Source: Clostridia bacterium
GTDB lineage: Bacteria; Bacillota; Clostridia; Oscillospirales; CAG-272
Assembly: GCA_017463065.1 (NCBI GenBank)
Contig: JAFTPX010000002.1
Span: 1-59,647 of the forward strand
Reading direction: 5' to 3'
Length of the DNA stretch: 59,647 nt
Made by a program: the position numbers and the translations under genes. Under the pieces are notes generated by a model that saw nothing but the letters and a program-made list of their open reading frames with translations, was not told where the DNA came from and did no database searches. Below, one piece after another: positions 23,528 to 31,052 of this stretch; the stretch's first letter is position 1, and each line of letters opens with the position of its first letter.

Positions 23528-24715
23528 TTAAAGGGATCGGATGACCTCACCCAACCGTCCAATTCCCTCAACGATCTGCTCGTCGGAGGGGGTAGAATAA
23601 TTCAAGCGGAAGGAGGGAGAGGTGGCAGAGAGGTCGCAGAGAAAGGCAGAGCCGGGAACTACGGCGACCTTCTTTTCCAGAGCCTTTTTAACAAGAGCCG
23701 AGGAGTCTGAGAAATCCTTTATCGTTCCCCAGATGAACAGGCCGCCCTCGGGACGGGTAAAGGTTACGCGATCCGCGGGAATGGATTCGTCAATGCAGGA
23801 AAGCATCAAATTGCATTTTCTGCGGTAGAGCTCGTTGATGGAGCGGATGTGAGTGTCCAGATCGTACCGCGTCACGTAGGCGTGGCAGAGCATCTGGAAG
23901 AACAGGTTGGTGTGTACGTCCTCGCCTTGCTTGGCGACTACCAGCTTTTTAGCAAGCTCCTGGGGGGCGATCACAAAGCCGACCCGCATCCCCGCGGAGA
24001 GAATTTTCGAAAAGGAAGAGCAGTAAACCACAATTCCGTCGGTGTCAAGGCTCTTGATGGTGGAAAGATCCTCCCCCGCAAAGCGAAGCTCACCGTAAGG
24101 ATTGTCCTCCAGAATGATCACGCCGTACTGTTTTGCCAGTGCCAGAACCGCCTTTCGTTTGGCAAGACTCATGGTGATGCCGGATGGATTCTGGAAGGTG
24201 GGGATAAGATACAAGAGCTTGACGTTCTTGGTGGTACGGAGGGTTTCCTCCAGTGCCTCCACCGAAATACCGTCCTCCTCCACGGGAACACCAACGGTCT
24301 TGGCACCGTTGGAACGGAAGGAGTTCAAGGCGCCGATAAAGCTGGGATCCTCGCAAACCACCACGTCGCCCTCGTTGCAAAGCACCTTGCAGGTCAGCTC
24401 GATTCCTTGCTGACCGCCCGAGACGATTAGCGTGTTGTCGCCCTCCCGTACGGTGCCGAATTTCTCCTTTTGCCGCTCTTCGATTGCCTCACGCAAGGGG
24501 GTGTATCCCTCGGTGATGCCGTATTGCAGAGCTTGGTTCGCATTGGTTTGAAAGAGCTCCGCGGAAAGCTGGGAAAGCTCTCGGACGGGAAAGGACTCGG
24601 GAGCGGGATTGCCCGCCGCGAAGGAAATGACCGAGGGATCGGTCAAGCTTTTAAAAATTTCACGGATGGCTGAAGGCTTTAGCTCGGCGATTTTATCGGA
24701 AAAGGTGTACTTCAT
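23528..24715 (-). CDS. PLP-dependent aminotransferase, class I/II
   Basis: Fold-type I aminotransferase of the LysN/AAT-I-like group (related to the aminotransferase part of MocR regulators but without any DNA-binding domain), 395 residues. 'GGQQGIELTCKVLCNEGD' binds the cofactor phosphate, 'PTFQNPSGITMSLAKR' is typical of the group, and the Schiff-base Lys lies in 'YCSSFSKILSAGMRVGFV'. The amino acid substrate cannot be assigned; 2-aminoadipate and aromatic or branched-chain transamination are possible. The start at 24715 has GAGGA upstream and begins 'MKYTFSDKIAELKPSAIRE'. It is transcribed from a promoter overlapping palindromes (24755-24814). Confidence 0.88.
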   Translation of the reverse strand: MKYTFSDKIAELKPSAIREIFKSLTDPSVISFAAGNPAPESFPVRELSQLSAELFQTNANQALQYGITEGYTPLREAIEERQKEKFGTVREGDNTLIVSGGQQGIELTCKVLCNEGDVVVCEDPSFIGALNSFRSNGAKTVGVPVEEDGISVEALEETLRTTKNVKLLYLIPTFQNPSGITMSLAKRKAVLALAKQYGVIILEDNPYGELRFAGEDLSTIKSLDTDGIVVYCSSFSKILSAGMRVGFVIAPQELAKKLVVAKQGEDVHTNLFFQMLCHAYVTRYDLDTHIRSINELYRRKCNLMLSCIDESIPADRVTFTRPEGGLFIWGTIKDFSDSSALVKKALEKKVAVVPGSAFLCDLSATSPSFRLNYSTPSDEQIVEGIGRLGEVIRSL

Positions 24716-24754
24716 AAATTCCTCGAAAAAAACAACGGTTTTCATTTAGCTGTC

Positions 24755-24836
24755 TGTCAATTGACAACGCCATATAATATCATATCACAGAAAACAAAAA
24801 AAGTCAATTGACTTTTGCGTGAAAATATGATATCAT
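24755..24836. promoter_or_regulatory. Divergent promoters sharing palindromic operator-like sites
   Basis: A 14-base perfect palindrome AAGTCAATTGACTT (24801-24814) contains two back-to-back -35 boxes. The minus promoter is TTGACT (24807-24802), 17 bases, TATGAT (24784-24779). The plus promoter is TTGACT (24808-24813), 17 bases, TATCAT (24831-24836). A second perfect palindrome TGTCAATTGACA (24755-24766), 47 bases away centre to centre, lies just beyond the minus transcription start. The boxes are seen directly; operator function is inferred. Confidence 0.75.
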
Positions 24837-24877
24837 TAAAATAATTAAGCGCAAGGAACGCTTCGGAGGTAAAAAAT

Positions 24878-25180
24878 ATGATTCGACACGTTGTGATGTG
24901 GAAGTTTAAGGAAAACAGCGAAGGGAAGACCAAGATGGAAAACATGGAGTGGGTCAGAGAGCATCTGTACGCCCTGCTTCCCGTGATTCCCGAGATCAAG
25001 CGTATGGAGATCGGGTTCGATATCATGGGAACCGATATGTCCATGGATCTGATGCTGCTGACCGAATTTGACACAGTGGAGACCATGAAGACCTATGCGG
25101 GACATCCCGAGCATTTGAAGGTTTCCGCATACGTAAGAAAAGTGATCGAGACCCGTGTGGTCCTCGATTGTGAGATCTGA
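24878..25180 (+). CDS. Dabb (stress-responsive A/B barrel) domain protein
   Basis: A 100-residue ferredoxin-like dimeric barrel protein: 'MIRHVVMWKFKENSEG', 'LLPVIPEIKRMEIGFD' and 'YAGHPEHLKVSAYVRKVIE' are characteristic of the Dabb family. The family includes plant stress proteins, polyketide cyclases and many bacterial proteins of unknown role; no catalytic claim can be made. GGAGG lies seven bases upstream of the ATG. The next gene starts 10 bases after its stop, so they form a two-gene operon driven by the plus promoter at 24808-24836. Confidence 0.88.
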   Translation: MIRHVVMWKFKENSEGKTKMENMEWVREHLYALLPVIPEIKRMEIGFDIMGTDMSMDLMLLTEFDTVETMKTYAGHPEHLKVSAYVRKVIETRVVLDCEI

Positions 25181-25190
25181 GGAGGATAGC

Positions 25191-25817
25191 ATGATCAAAA
25201 TGGAACGCACGTCGGTGATGAATTTGGAAAACGCTATTCGCGGTGCGCGGAATCCCATGAACAGCTGGGCGAGAATGGATAGCGCGTATGACGAGTGGGG
25301 AAATTACAGATTGGGAGACAACGATCTGGATCTTGCCAAGCGACTGGCTCACGCGGGAAGCGATCACCGTAAATTTCTCCGACAGATCTTTGTGTCGGTG
25401 GATATCACCGCTCCTCTTTACTGGTGGAAGGAATTCGATACCTATAAGGTAGGTACCGTGGCAAATTCCACCTCGACCATGCACAAGATTCATTCCAAGC
25501 CCTTTGAAAGAGCAGACTTTTCCTGCGATAGACTGGATGCGGAGGGATTGGCGGCACTGGACACCCTGATTGCGTATCTGGAAGCGGAACGGGTGAAGTT
25601 CTGCGACAACAAGGAAAACCGTCAGCCATGGCACAATATGATCCAGCTTTTGCCCTCGTCCTACAACCAGATGAGAACCGTGACCATGAATTACGAAAAC
25701 CTCATCAATATGTATTACGCTCGCAAGACCCATAAGCTTGCCGAGTGGCATACCTACTGCGATTGGATCAAGAGCTTGCCCTATGCTGCGGAGCTGATTC
25801 TTGTGAAAGAGAATTGA
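25191..25817 (+). CDS. Conserved protein distantly like ThyX thymidylate synthase
   Basis: A 208-residue protein whose central part ('AGSDHRKFLRQIFVSVDITA' followed by 'LYWWKEFDTYKVGTVANST') recalls the arrangement of the FAD-dependent thymidylate synthase ThyX, where a His/Arg segment precedes the R-H-R-x-x-S motif. Here the R-H-R motif is not recognisable, so ThyX activity is doubtful. Similar proteins occur, to my recollection, in Clostridia and their phages. The last third ('LPSSYNQMRTVTMNYENLI' and 'MYYARKTHKLAEWHTYCDWI') is strongly conserved-looking. The start at 25191 has AGGAGG five bases upstream. Operon partner of the Dabb gene. Function unknown. Confidence 0.6.
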   Translation: MIKMERTSVMNLENAIRGARNPMNSWARMDSAYDEWGNYRLGDNDLDLAKRLAHAGSDHRKFLRQIFVSVDITAPLYWWKEFDTYKVGTVANSTSTMHKIHSKPFERADFSCDRLDAEGLAALDTLIAYLEAERVKFCDNKENRQPWHNMIQLLPSSYNQMRTVTMNYENLINMYYARKTHKLAEWHTYCDWIKSLPYAAELILVKEN

Positions 25818-25922
25818 TCAGCAAACAAAGGGCAAAGTGCCCAAGTTCCGAAGAAAAAAAAGAAAAATATATGTCAAAATGTAGAAAATCAGCCGAGAGG
25901 GCGCATTTTCCGCGGATAACTC

Positions 25923-25951
25923 TTGACTGTTTTTGTTAAAAAATATATAAT
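25923..25951 (+). promoter_or_regulatory. Promoter of serC-serA
   Basis: TTGACT (25923-25928), 17-base spacer, consensus TATAAT (25946-25951), about 75 bases upstream of the serC start. Confidence 0.88.
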
Positions 25952-25963
25952 ATTAAGTAATTA

Positions 25964-26000
25964 TTACAGATTTATCGTCTGCGACGAGAAAAGCCTGTAA
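25964..26000 (+). promoter_or_regulatory. Structured serC leader
   Basis: TTACAG (25964-25969) pairs with CTGTAA (25995-26000) and encloses a small hairpin CGTC-TGC-GACG. No known riboswitch consensus is recognised; a role in regulation is speculative. Confidence 0.35.
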
Positions 26001-26030
26001 AGTTTCATATTTTTACGGAGGTTCATTGAA

Positions 26031-27122
26031 ATGAACAGAGTTTACAATTTTTCGGCGGGGCCGTCCATGCTTCCCTTGGAAGTTCTTGAAAAAGCAGCGT
26101 CTGAGCTGGTTTGCTACGGCGAATCGGGAATGTCAGTCATGGAGATGTCCCATCGATCTCCGGATTATGAAGCAATCATTAACGATGCCGAGGCAATGCT
26201 TCGGAAGCTGATGAATATTCCCGACAATTATAAGGTTCTCTTCCTGCAGGGCGGAGCCTCCACCCAGTTTTCGGCAGTTCCGCTGAATCTAATCGGCAGA
26301 ACGGGCAAGGCAGACTACGTGGTTTCGGGGCAGTTTTCGGGCAAGGCATTCAAAGAGGCTCAGAAGATGGGCTACGATGTCAAGTGCATCGCAACCACCA
26401 AGGACGACAACTTTGACCACATTCCCGTTGTTACCAAGGACATGGTAAGACCCGATGCGGCGTACGTTCATGTATGCTTCAATAATACGATTTACGGAAC
26501 CAAGTACAGCTACATTCCCGATACGGGTGACGTTCCGTTGGTGGCTGATATGTCCTCCTGTATCATTTCCGAGCCCGTTGACGTCAGCAAGTTCGGCGTG
26601 ATCTACGCGGGCGCGCAGAAGAATATGGCTCCCGCCGGTTTGACTCTCGTGATCGTTCGCGAGGATCTGCTTGAGTATGCCGATCCCAAGATGCCCACCA
26701 TGCTGGAGTGGAAGACCATGGCGGAAAACGGATCCATGTACAACACCCCTCCTTGCTACACCATCTACATGGCAAAGCTGGTTTACGAGTGGATTCTCGG
26801 TATGGGCGGTCTGGAGGTCATGAAGGAGAAGAACGTCAAGAAGGCGGCTGTTCTTTATGAGTATCTGGACAACCAGAATTACTATCTGGCTCCCGTGAAG
26901 CCCGATAGCCGTTCCATGATGAACGTAACCTTCGTTACGGGTGACGCTGATCTGGATAAGAAGTTTGCCTCCGAGGCGGCAAAGGCAGGACTGAAGAACC
27001 TGAAGGGTCACCGTTCTGTTGGTGGAATGAGAGCATCTATCTACAACGCGATGCCGTACGAGGGCGTTGAGGCGCTGGTTGCCTTCATGAAGAAGTTCGC
27101 AGCAGAAAATCCCAAGGCATAA
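26031..27122 (+). CDS. serC: Phosphoserine transaminase SerC
   Basis: Second enzyme of serine biosynthesis: converts 3-phosphohydroxypyruvate and glutamate to O-phosphoserine and 2-oxoglutarate. 363 residues, family length. The N-terminus 'MNRVYNFSAGPSMLPLEVLE' and 'FLQGGASTQFSAVPLN' are diagnostic; the PLP Schiff-base Lys is in 'YAGAQKNMAPAGLTLV'. The C-terminus shows 'LKGHRSVGGMRASIYNAMP' with the phosphate-binding Arg residues. Together with serA downstream it covers two of the three serine steps; serB is not in the window. Confidence 0.97.
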   Translation: MNRVYNFSAGPSMLPLEVLEKAASELVCYGESGMSVMEMSHRSPDYEAIINDAEAMLRKLMNIPDNYKVLFLQGGASTQFSAVPLNLIGRTGKADYVVSGQFSGKAFKEAQKMGYDVKCIATTKDDNFDHIPVVTKDMVRPDAAYVHVCFNNTIYGTKYSYIPDTGDVPLVADMSSCIISEPVDVSKFGVIYAGAQKNMAPAGLTLVIVREDLLEYADPKMPTMLEWKTMAENGSMYNTPPCYTIYMAKLVYEWILGMGGLEVMKEKNVKKAAVLYEYLDNQNYYLAPVKPDSRSMMNVTFVTGDADLDKKFASEAAKAGLKNLKGHRSVGGMRASIYNAMPYEGVEALVAFMKKFAAENPKA

Positions 27123-27141
27123 TTGCAAATCAATACATATC

Positions 27142-27171
27142 GGTGCAGGGCAGGGAGACCTGTTCTGCACC
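27142..27171 (+). promoter_or_regulatory. Intercistronic hairpin between serC and serA
   Basis: GGTGCAG (27142-27148) pairs with CTGCACC (27165-27171), with an inner CAGG/CCTG stem and a GAGA tetraloop. It lacks a T-run, so it more likely acts as an RNA stability or processing element than as a terminator. Confidence 0.6.
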
Positions 27172-27196
27172 CGTTTCAAAGAAAGGAATTATTACC

Positions 27197-28357
27197 ATGA
27201 AAAACATTCTTTGTCTGAATAAGATCGCCGCTGTCGGAACCGATAAGCTGGACAGCGCACTGTATAACGTAGGAACCGACGTGCAGAATCCCGATGCCAT
27301 TATGGTTCGTTCTGCCGCTATGCATGATATGACCTTTGGACCCGAGCTGCAGGCAATCGCCCGTGCGGGTGCGGGTGTCAATAACATTCCCGTGGACCGT
27401 TGCTCCAAGGAGGGCATCGTCGTATTCAACACCCCCGGCGCTAACGCCAACGGCGTAAAGGAGCTTGCCATCTGCGCATTGATGCTGGCTTCCCGTGACG
27501 TAGTCAGCGGTATCAAGTGGGCTGACACGCTGAAGGGAACCGAGGGCGTTGCCAAGGCTGTTGAGGCAGGCAAGTCCAAGTTTGCGGGCGTTGAGGTTCA
27601 AGGAAAGACCTTGGGTGTCATTGGTCTGGGTGCCATCGGCGGTCTGGTTGCCAATGCGGCTGTGGCTCTTGGCATGAAGGTTGTGGGATGCGACCCCTTC
27701 CTGAGCGTTGAGGCTGCATGGAATATCGATCACAACGTCATCAAGGCGGCATCCTATGACGAGGTATTTAAGGTTGCCGATTACGTATCTCTTCACGTTC
27801 CCGCAACCGCCGAGACTAAGGGCATGATCAATGCGGCATCTCTGGCTACCATGAAGGACGGCGTGAGAATCATCAATCTGGCTCGCGCGGATCTGGTCAA
27901 CTCCGCTGATATCAAGGCGGCTTTGGCTTCCGGCAAGGTTGCTTCTTACGTAGTGGATTTCCCCACCGACGATACGGTTGGCGTAGACGGTATTGTAACC
28001 ATTCCTCACCTTGGCGCGTCTACCGCTGAGTCCGAGGACAATTGCGCTGTGATGGCGGCAGTGGAGCTGGATGAATTCCTCCGCTACGGTAACATCAAGA
28101 ACAGCGTAAACTTCCCCAACGTTTCCATGCCCATGAGTGGCGATAAGCGTTTGTGCGTGTTCCACGCTAATGTTCCCAATATGCTGTCTCAGATCACCGC
28201 GGTTCTCGCCGAGACGGGTGTGAACATTGAGAATATGATCAACAAGTCCAAGGGCGACAACGCATACACCGTTGTCGACGTTACGGGCGACGTTGCGGAT
28301 GCGGTCGTCGCAAAGCTCAATGCGGTTGACGGCATCGTAAAGGTAAGAGTCATCTGA
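27197..28357 (+). CDS. serA: D-3-phosphoglycerate dehydrogenase SerA
   Basis: First enzyme of serine biosynthesis, oxidising 3-phosphoglycerate with NAD+. 386 residues: substrate-binding half ('GPELQAIARAGAGVNNIPVD'), Rossmann NAD-binding core ('LGVIGLGAIGGLVANAAVAL'), and the catalytic 'TIPHLGASTAESEDNC' with its His. A short C-terminal ACT domain ('LCVFHANVPNMLSQITAVLA') may confer serine feedback inhibition. It is the short form lacking the intervening ASB domain. The ATG at 27197 has GAAAGGA upstream; it begins 74 bases after serC, across a strong hairpin. Confidence 0.96.
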   Translation: MKNILCLNKIAAVGTDKLDSALYNVGTDVQNPDAIMVRSAAMHDMTFGPELQAIARAGAGVNNIPVDRCSKEGIVVFNTPGANANGVKELAICALMLASRDVVSGIKWADTLKGTEGVAKAVEAGKSKFAGVEVQGKTLGVIGLGAIGGLVANAAVALGMKVVGCDPFLSVEAAWNIDHNVIKAASYDEVFKVADYVSLHVPATAETKGMINAASLATMKDGVRIINLARADLVNSADIKAALASGKVASYVVDFPTDDTVGVDGIVTIPHLGASTAESEDNCAVMAAVELDEFLRYGNIKNSVNFPNVSMPMSGDKRLCVFHANVPNMLSQITAVLAETGVNIENMINKSKGDNAYTVVDVTGDVADAVVAKLNAVDGIVKVRVI

Positions 28358-28378
28358 CCGATTCTTGCATAGCACTTA

Positions 28379-28536
28379 AAAACAAAGGGGCTGTCGCAAG
28401 TTTGGGAATTATTTCCATTCAATAAACAACCTATACAAAAAACACTTGCTTATCAATGGCGGTAAGCAAGTGTTTTTTATTGAATTGTCACAGTGGAACT
28501 CTCTAAAAATTTAATTTGCGACAGCCCCTTTGTTTT
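28379..28536. mobile_element. MITE-like element with perfect 21-bp terminal inverted repeats
   Basis: Bases 28379-28399 and 28516-28536 are perfect inverted repeats with core GGGGCTGTCGCAA. The 158-base element has no coding capacity. Its interior holds a strong hairpin (AAAACACTTGCTTA at 28437-28450 pairing with TAAGCAAGTGTTTT at 28461-28474) flanked by A- and T-runs that can terminate transcription from both serA and immA. The end sequence resembles insertion-sequence termini of transposons common in Clostridia, but I cannot name the parent family. Target duplications are ambiguous because the flanks are A/T rich. Confidence 0.72.
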
Positions 28537-28560
28537 ATTTCGACCAACAAAAAATATGAG

Positions 28561-29145
28561 TTATCGCAAGGAAGGAACCGCCTTGTTTTGCTCAATATAG
28601 TCGGCAAAGTTTTTGAAAACCTGTTGTTCCACATCTGACGTTAAAAATTTTTGCCTCTCATATAAAAGCTGCATACGTTTGGCACGGGTTGCCGCCAGCT
28701 GATTTTCGATTCGGCAATAGGTAGCAATCTCATCCGCGGTATGTAGATCCAATCCCCAAAGAACACAAGCGGGGCAGAGCAAACGAATGGCGAATTGATC
28801 CGCATACTGTTCGACCTTGGTCTTTTTGTTGAATTCTTGGGTTCCCATATATTTTGCGTTCTGTAATTCATGACCGAGAAAAATATGTCCCAGCTCATGG
28901 GCAACGGTAAATCGGGAAAGCTCGGTTGCGTTTTTGTCATTATAAATAATGATCCATTGGTTATCATAGAAAAATGATTTTCCGTTTTCTGTGGGCAAAA
29001 GCTCGTTGACACTGCTGTTCCGAACGACGTGAATCCCCGCCTCCTTGGCAATGGAACGTACGTCAATGGGTAACCGATTCACATGAAAATCCAGCAAACA
29101 GTTCCATGCGCCGTTGCGAAGGTTTTTATATACACCGTAATACAT
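28561..29145 (-). CDS. ImmA/IrrE-family zinc metallopeptidase
   Basis: 194-residue metallopeptidase with 'RFTVAHELGHIFLGHEL' (H-E-x-x-H) and a following acidic helix ('QFAIRLLCPACVLWG'). In ICEBs1 and phages, ImmA cleaves the adjacent XRE-type repressor ImmR to induce element genes; in Deinococcus, IrrE/PprI cleaves DdrO after DNA damage. Here an XRE regulator lies 33 bases upstream in the same operon, the usual substrate-protease pairing. The start ATG at 29145 has a weak GGTGA site. The ImmA pair flanked by a MITE-like element suggests a mobile origin or remnant. Confidence 0.9.
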   Translation of the reverse strand: MYYGVYKNLRNGAWNCLLDFHVNRLPIDVRSIAKEAGIHVVRNSSVNELLPTENGKSFFYDNQWIIIYNDKNATELSRFTVAHELGHIFLGHELQNAKYMGTQEFNKKTKVEQYADQFAIRLLCPACVLWGLDLHTADEIATYCRIENQLAATRAKRMQLLYERQKFLTSDVEQQVFKNFADYIEQNKAVPSLR

Positions 29146-29178
29146 GTAAAATCACCGCCATTGTGAAAGTTTTTGTCA

Positions 29179-29652
29179 TCATAAAAGAGGATCGTCCGTT
29201 TCGGGAGCTTCCAGAATTCGTTCCCATTTTTTCTTAGAAATGTGAGAGAACTGCGGAGGATGGTGATCCGCGGAGGATGCCGCCTCAAAGACGTGGAGCT
29301 GTTCCTCTTGTTCGGGTGGAGGACTGTTTAGAGTAAGAACCAGATCGATGGTCCTGCGCAGATCGGCATTCCTGCGATAGCTTTCCAACAGAAGCTGTTC
29401 GGTTTCGGTCAGTGATTGCCCGCAAGCCATTGCTTGGGTAGATGGATTTTCTGTGATTCCGAGCAAATAATCGGTTGACACTTGAAAGTACCGCGCAAGC
29501 TTGATGAGGGAAATTAAATCGGGTTCTCTGCGGTTCTGTTCATACATTCCAATGGTACTGGGGGAAAGCTTCAAAACGATTGCCAATTGAGCCTGAGTCA
29601 TCCCTGCTTTCATTCGCAAGTGCTTGATTTTATTTCCAATTTGATCGCCCAT
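29179..29652 (-). CDS. XRE-family transcription repressor (ImmR-like)
   Basis: 157-residue protein with an N-terminal helix-turn-helix ('GMTQAQLAIVLKLSPSTIGM', then 'YEQNRREPDLISLIKLARYF') and a C-terminal half of about 90 residues that probably dimerises or is the ImmA cleavage region. I start at the ATG at 29652 (TGAGGT upstream), six residues after an alternative ATG at 29670. Its own promoter contains a perfect ACACA-TTT-TGTGT palindrome between -35 and -10 (29690-29702), a likely autoregulatory operator; a related site lies by the divergent promoter. It likely represses both itself and the divergent gene at 29816. Confidence 0.9.
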   Translation of the reverse strand: MGDQIGNKIKHLRMKAGMTQAQLAIVLKLSPSTIGMYEQNRREPDLISLIKLARYFQVSTDYLLGITENPSTQAMACGQSLTETEQLLLESYRRNADLRRTIDLVLTLNSPPPEQEEQLHVFEAASSADHHPPQFSHISKKKWERILEAPETDDPLL

Positions 29653-29681
29653 TGTATACCTCACATCCATGATTTGAGGTT

Positions 29682-29793
29682 ATTATAACACACATTTTGT
29701 GTAAAAACAACAAATCACACAAAAAGTGGAGATTTATGTTGACATTAAGCGAGTATTGTGATATTATATAACTCGAAATCACACGAAACGTGT
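29682..29793. promoter_or_regulatory. Divergent XRE/DUF6514 promoters with three operator-like sites
   Basis: Minus promoter: TTGTTT (29710-29705), 17 bases, TATAAT (29687-29682). Plus promoter: TTGACA (29739-29744), 17 bases, TATTAT (29762-29767). Sites: ACACATTTTGTGT (29690-29702) within the minus spacer; an imperfect ACACAAAAAGTGG (29717-29729) just upstream of the plus -35; and ACACGAAACGTGT (29781-29793) just after the plus start site. All follow ACACR-N3-YGTGT or a half of it. Confidence 0.8.
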
Positions 29794-29815
29794 TTTTTGG
29801 TTTTTGGAGGTTGAT

Positions 29816-30118
29816 ATGATACAAGAATGTAAGTCCTGTTTGGAAGAAAACAAGGTTGAATCGGTCGAACCCTATCAATATCTTCCCGTTTTGGAAGCCC
29901 TGAGATCAGAGGCTCTGGGAGACTATGTCTCATATGGAATTCGGGTGACGCGGGAAGGAAAAGAAATCAATTTTGTGTCCGACGTTACGACGGATCGGGA
30001 GGCGATTGAGTATCTGTGCGCGATCTGTACGGAAAAAGGGTTGTCGGTCGATCATTTGATGGATGTGATTGAGGATTTTTTAGAGGAGGGAAGCTTTCAG
30101 GTAACCGAGAATTCTTGA
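29816..30118 (+). CDS. DUF6514-family small protein
   Basis: 100-residue acidic protein matching the pattern of DUF6514: 'YVSYGIRVTREGKEINFVSD' followed by 'TTDREAIEYLCAICTEKGLS' and 'HLMDVIEDFLEEG'. The family is widespread in Clostridia and has no assigned function. The ATG at 29816 has TTGGAGG five bases upstream. It is divergent from the XRE-ImmA operon, with one palindromic operator-like site between its promoter and start codon, so it is a likely target of that repressor. Confidence 0.68.
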   Translation: MIQECKSCLEENKVESVEPYQYLPVLEALRSEALGDYVSYGIRVTREGKEINFVSDVTTDREAIEYLCAICTEKGLSVDHLMDVIEDFLEEGSFQVTENS

Positions 30119-30143
30119 CAGAAACAGAAGTCTGTGCTATAAT
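30115..30143 (+). promoter_or_regulatory. Promoter of the 30182-30925 gene
   Basis: Consensus TTGACA (30115-30120, overlapping the preceding stop codon), 17-base spacer, consensus TATAAT (30138-30143). Confidence 0.88.
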
Positions 30144-30181
30144 AAAGCCGAAAAGAGTCGGATGCGCTTGGAGGTGAGAGG

Positions 30182-30925
30182 ATGAGGGCAATATGGAACG
30201 GTGCCGTATTGGATGCGGTTTGCCGTGAGGGAACGGAAACGGATTTCTCCGAAGTGGAGACCTTTGCGCTTGAATTAGAGAAGGATGAGGCGTATCTCCC
30301 TTCCGATTGTTTCAGGGGCAATTACAACGTGGGGAAGGATTCCTTCGGAAGAATTTCCTTGTGCTTTCCCGTGGTTTCTCCGTGGGTTTACGCAAAAAGT
30401 GATTGTTTGTCCCGTTTGCTCGGACTTTCCCAAAAAATGCTTTGGGATATCCTCCATTGCCGTGTGGTGGTCCTTCCATCGGCGGATGGATGGGTATTTG
30501 TTCCTCTTTCGGAGTATCTGGAGATGTCTTCCAAGGAGAGGCAGGACTGTTATTTTGCTGCCCAAGCCGTCGAGCAAATGCTCAGAGGAATTGACGCGGA
30601 ACGCTTGACGAAGCTGCCGGAAGGGGAAATGCTCGGTGTTTGCGCCGATCCGCATTCGTTGATTTTGTATGCGTTGCCCGTCTTGCCCGCGGTGAAGGAG
30701 CTGCTGGATCGTCAGGATGAGCGGCTTCGCCTTTACGAGGTGAGCGATCTGACGTACCGTGTCTGGCGACGGAATCGGCATCATCAAAAATTTCTCTCTC
30801 TCAATCCACCGTTTTTGGTTTTACTGAATGAGGCGCGTATGACACAGGAGCATGCGGACCGTTTTTTCAGGGCGTTGGAAAAGAATGGTGTTACCTTTTG
30901 GGATACCGTGACGCCGAATGAATGA
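30182..30925 (+). CDS. Unknown 247-residue protein
   Basis: Not recognised. No signal peptide or membrane helix; mixed alpha/beta composition. Conserved-looking segments include 'CFRGNYNVGKDSFGRISLCF', 'CRVVVLPSADGWVFVPLSEY' and a C-terminal 'FFRALEKNGVTFWDTVTPNE'. It has a strong ribosome binding site (GGAGG) and its own consensus promoter that begins within the last codons of the DUF6514 gene, so it can be expressed independently of the XRE-controlled promoter. It sits in the accessory-looking stretch between serA and ruvB. Function unknown. Confidence 0.75.
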   Translation: MRAIWNGAVLDAVCREGTETDFSEVETFALELEKDEAYLPSDCFRGNYNVGKDSFGRISLCFPVVSPWVYAKSDCLSRLLGLSQKMLWDILHCRVVVLPSADGWVFVPLSEYLEMSSKERQDCYFAAQAVEQMLRGIDAERLTKLPEGEMLGVCADPHSLILYALPVLPAVKELLDRQDERLRLYEVSDLTYRVWRRNRHHQKFLSLNPPFLVLLNEARMTQEHADRFFRALEKNGVTFWDTVTPNE

Positions 30926-31006
30926 GAAAAGAATATCGTCCTGAAAGGGCATGGATCTCCCATCCTATGCCCAGTGATATCGACCTGAACAGATGGAATA
31001 AAAAAA

Positions 31007-31046
31007 ACAATCGGGATTGTCCGTGTGACAATCCCGATTGGTTTTT
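31007..31046. terminator. Bidirectional terminator between the unknown gene and ruvB
   Basis: AACAATCGGGATTGT (31007-31020) and ACAATCCCGATTGG form a strong stem with flanking A-run and TTTTTGG, usable by both convergent genes. Confidence 0.88.
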
Positions 31047-31052
31047 GGTTGT

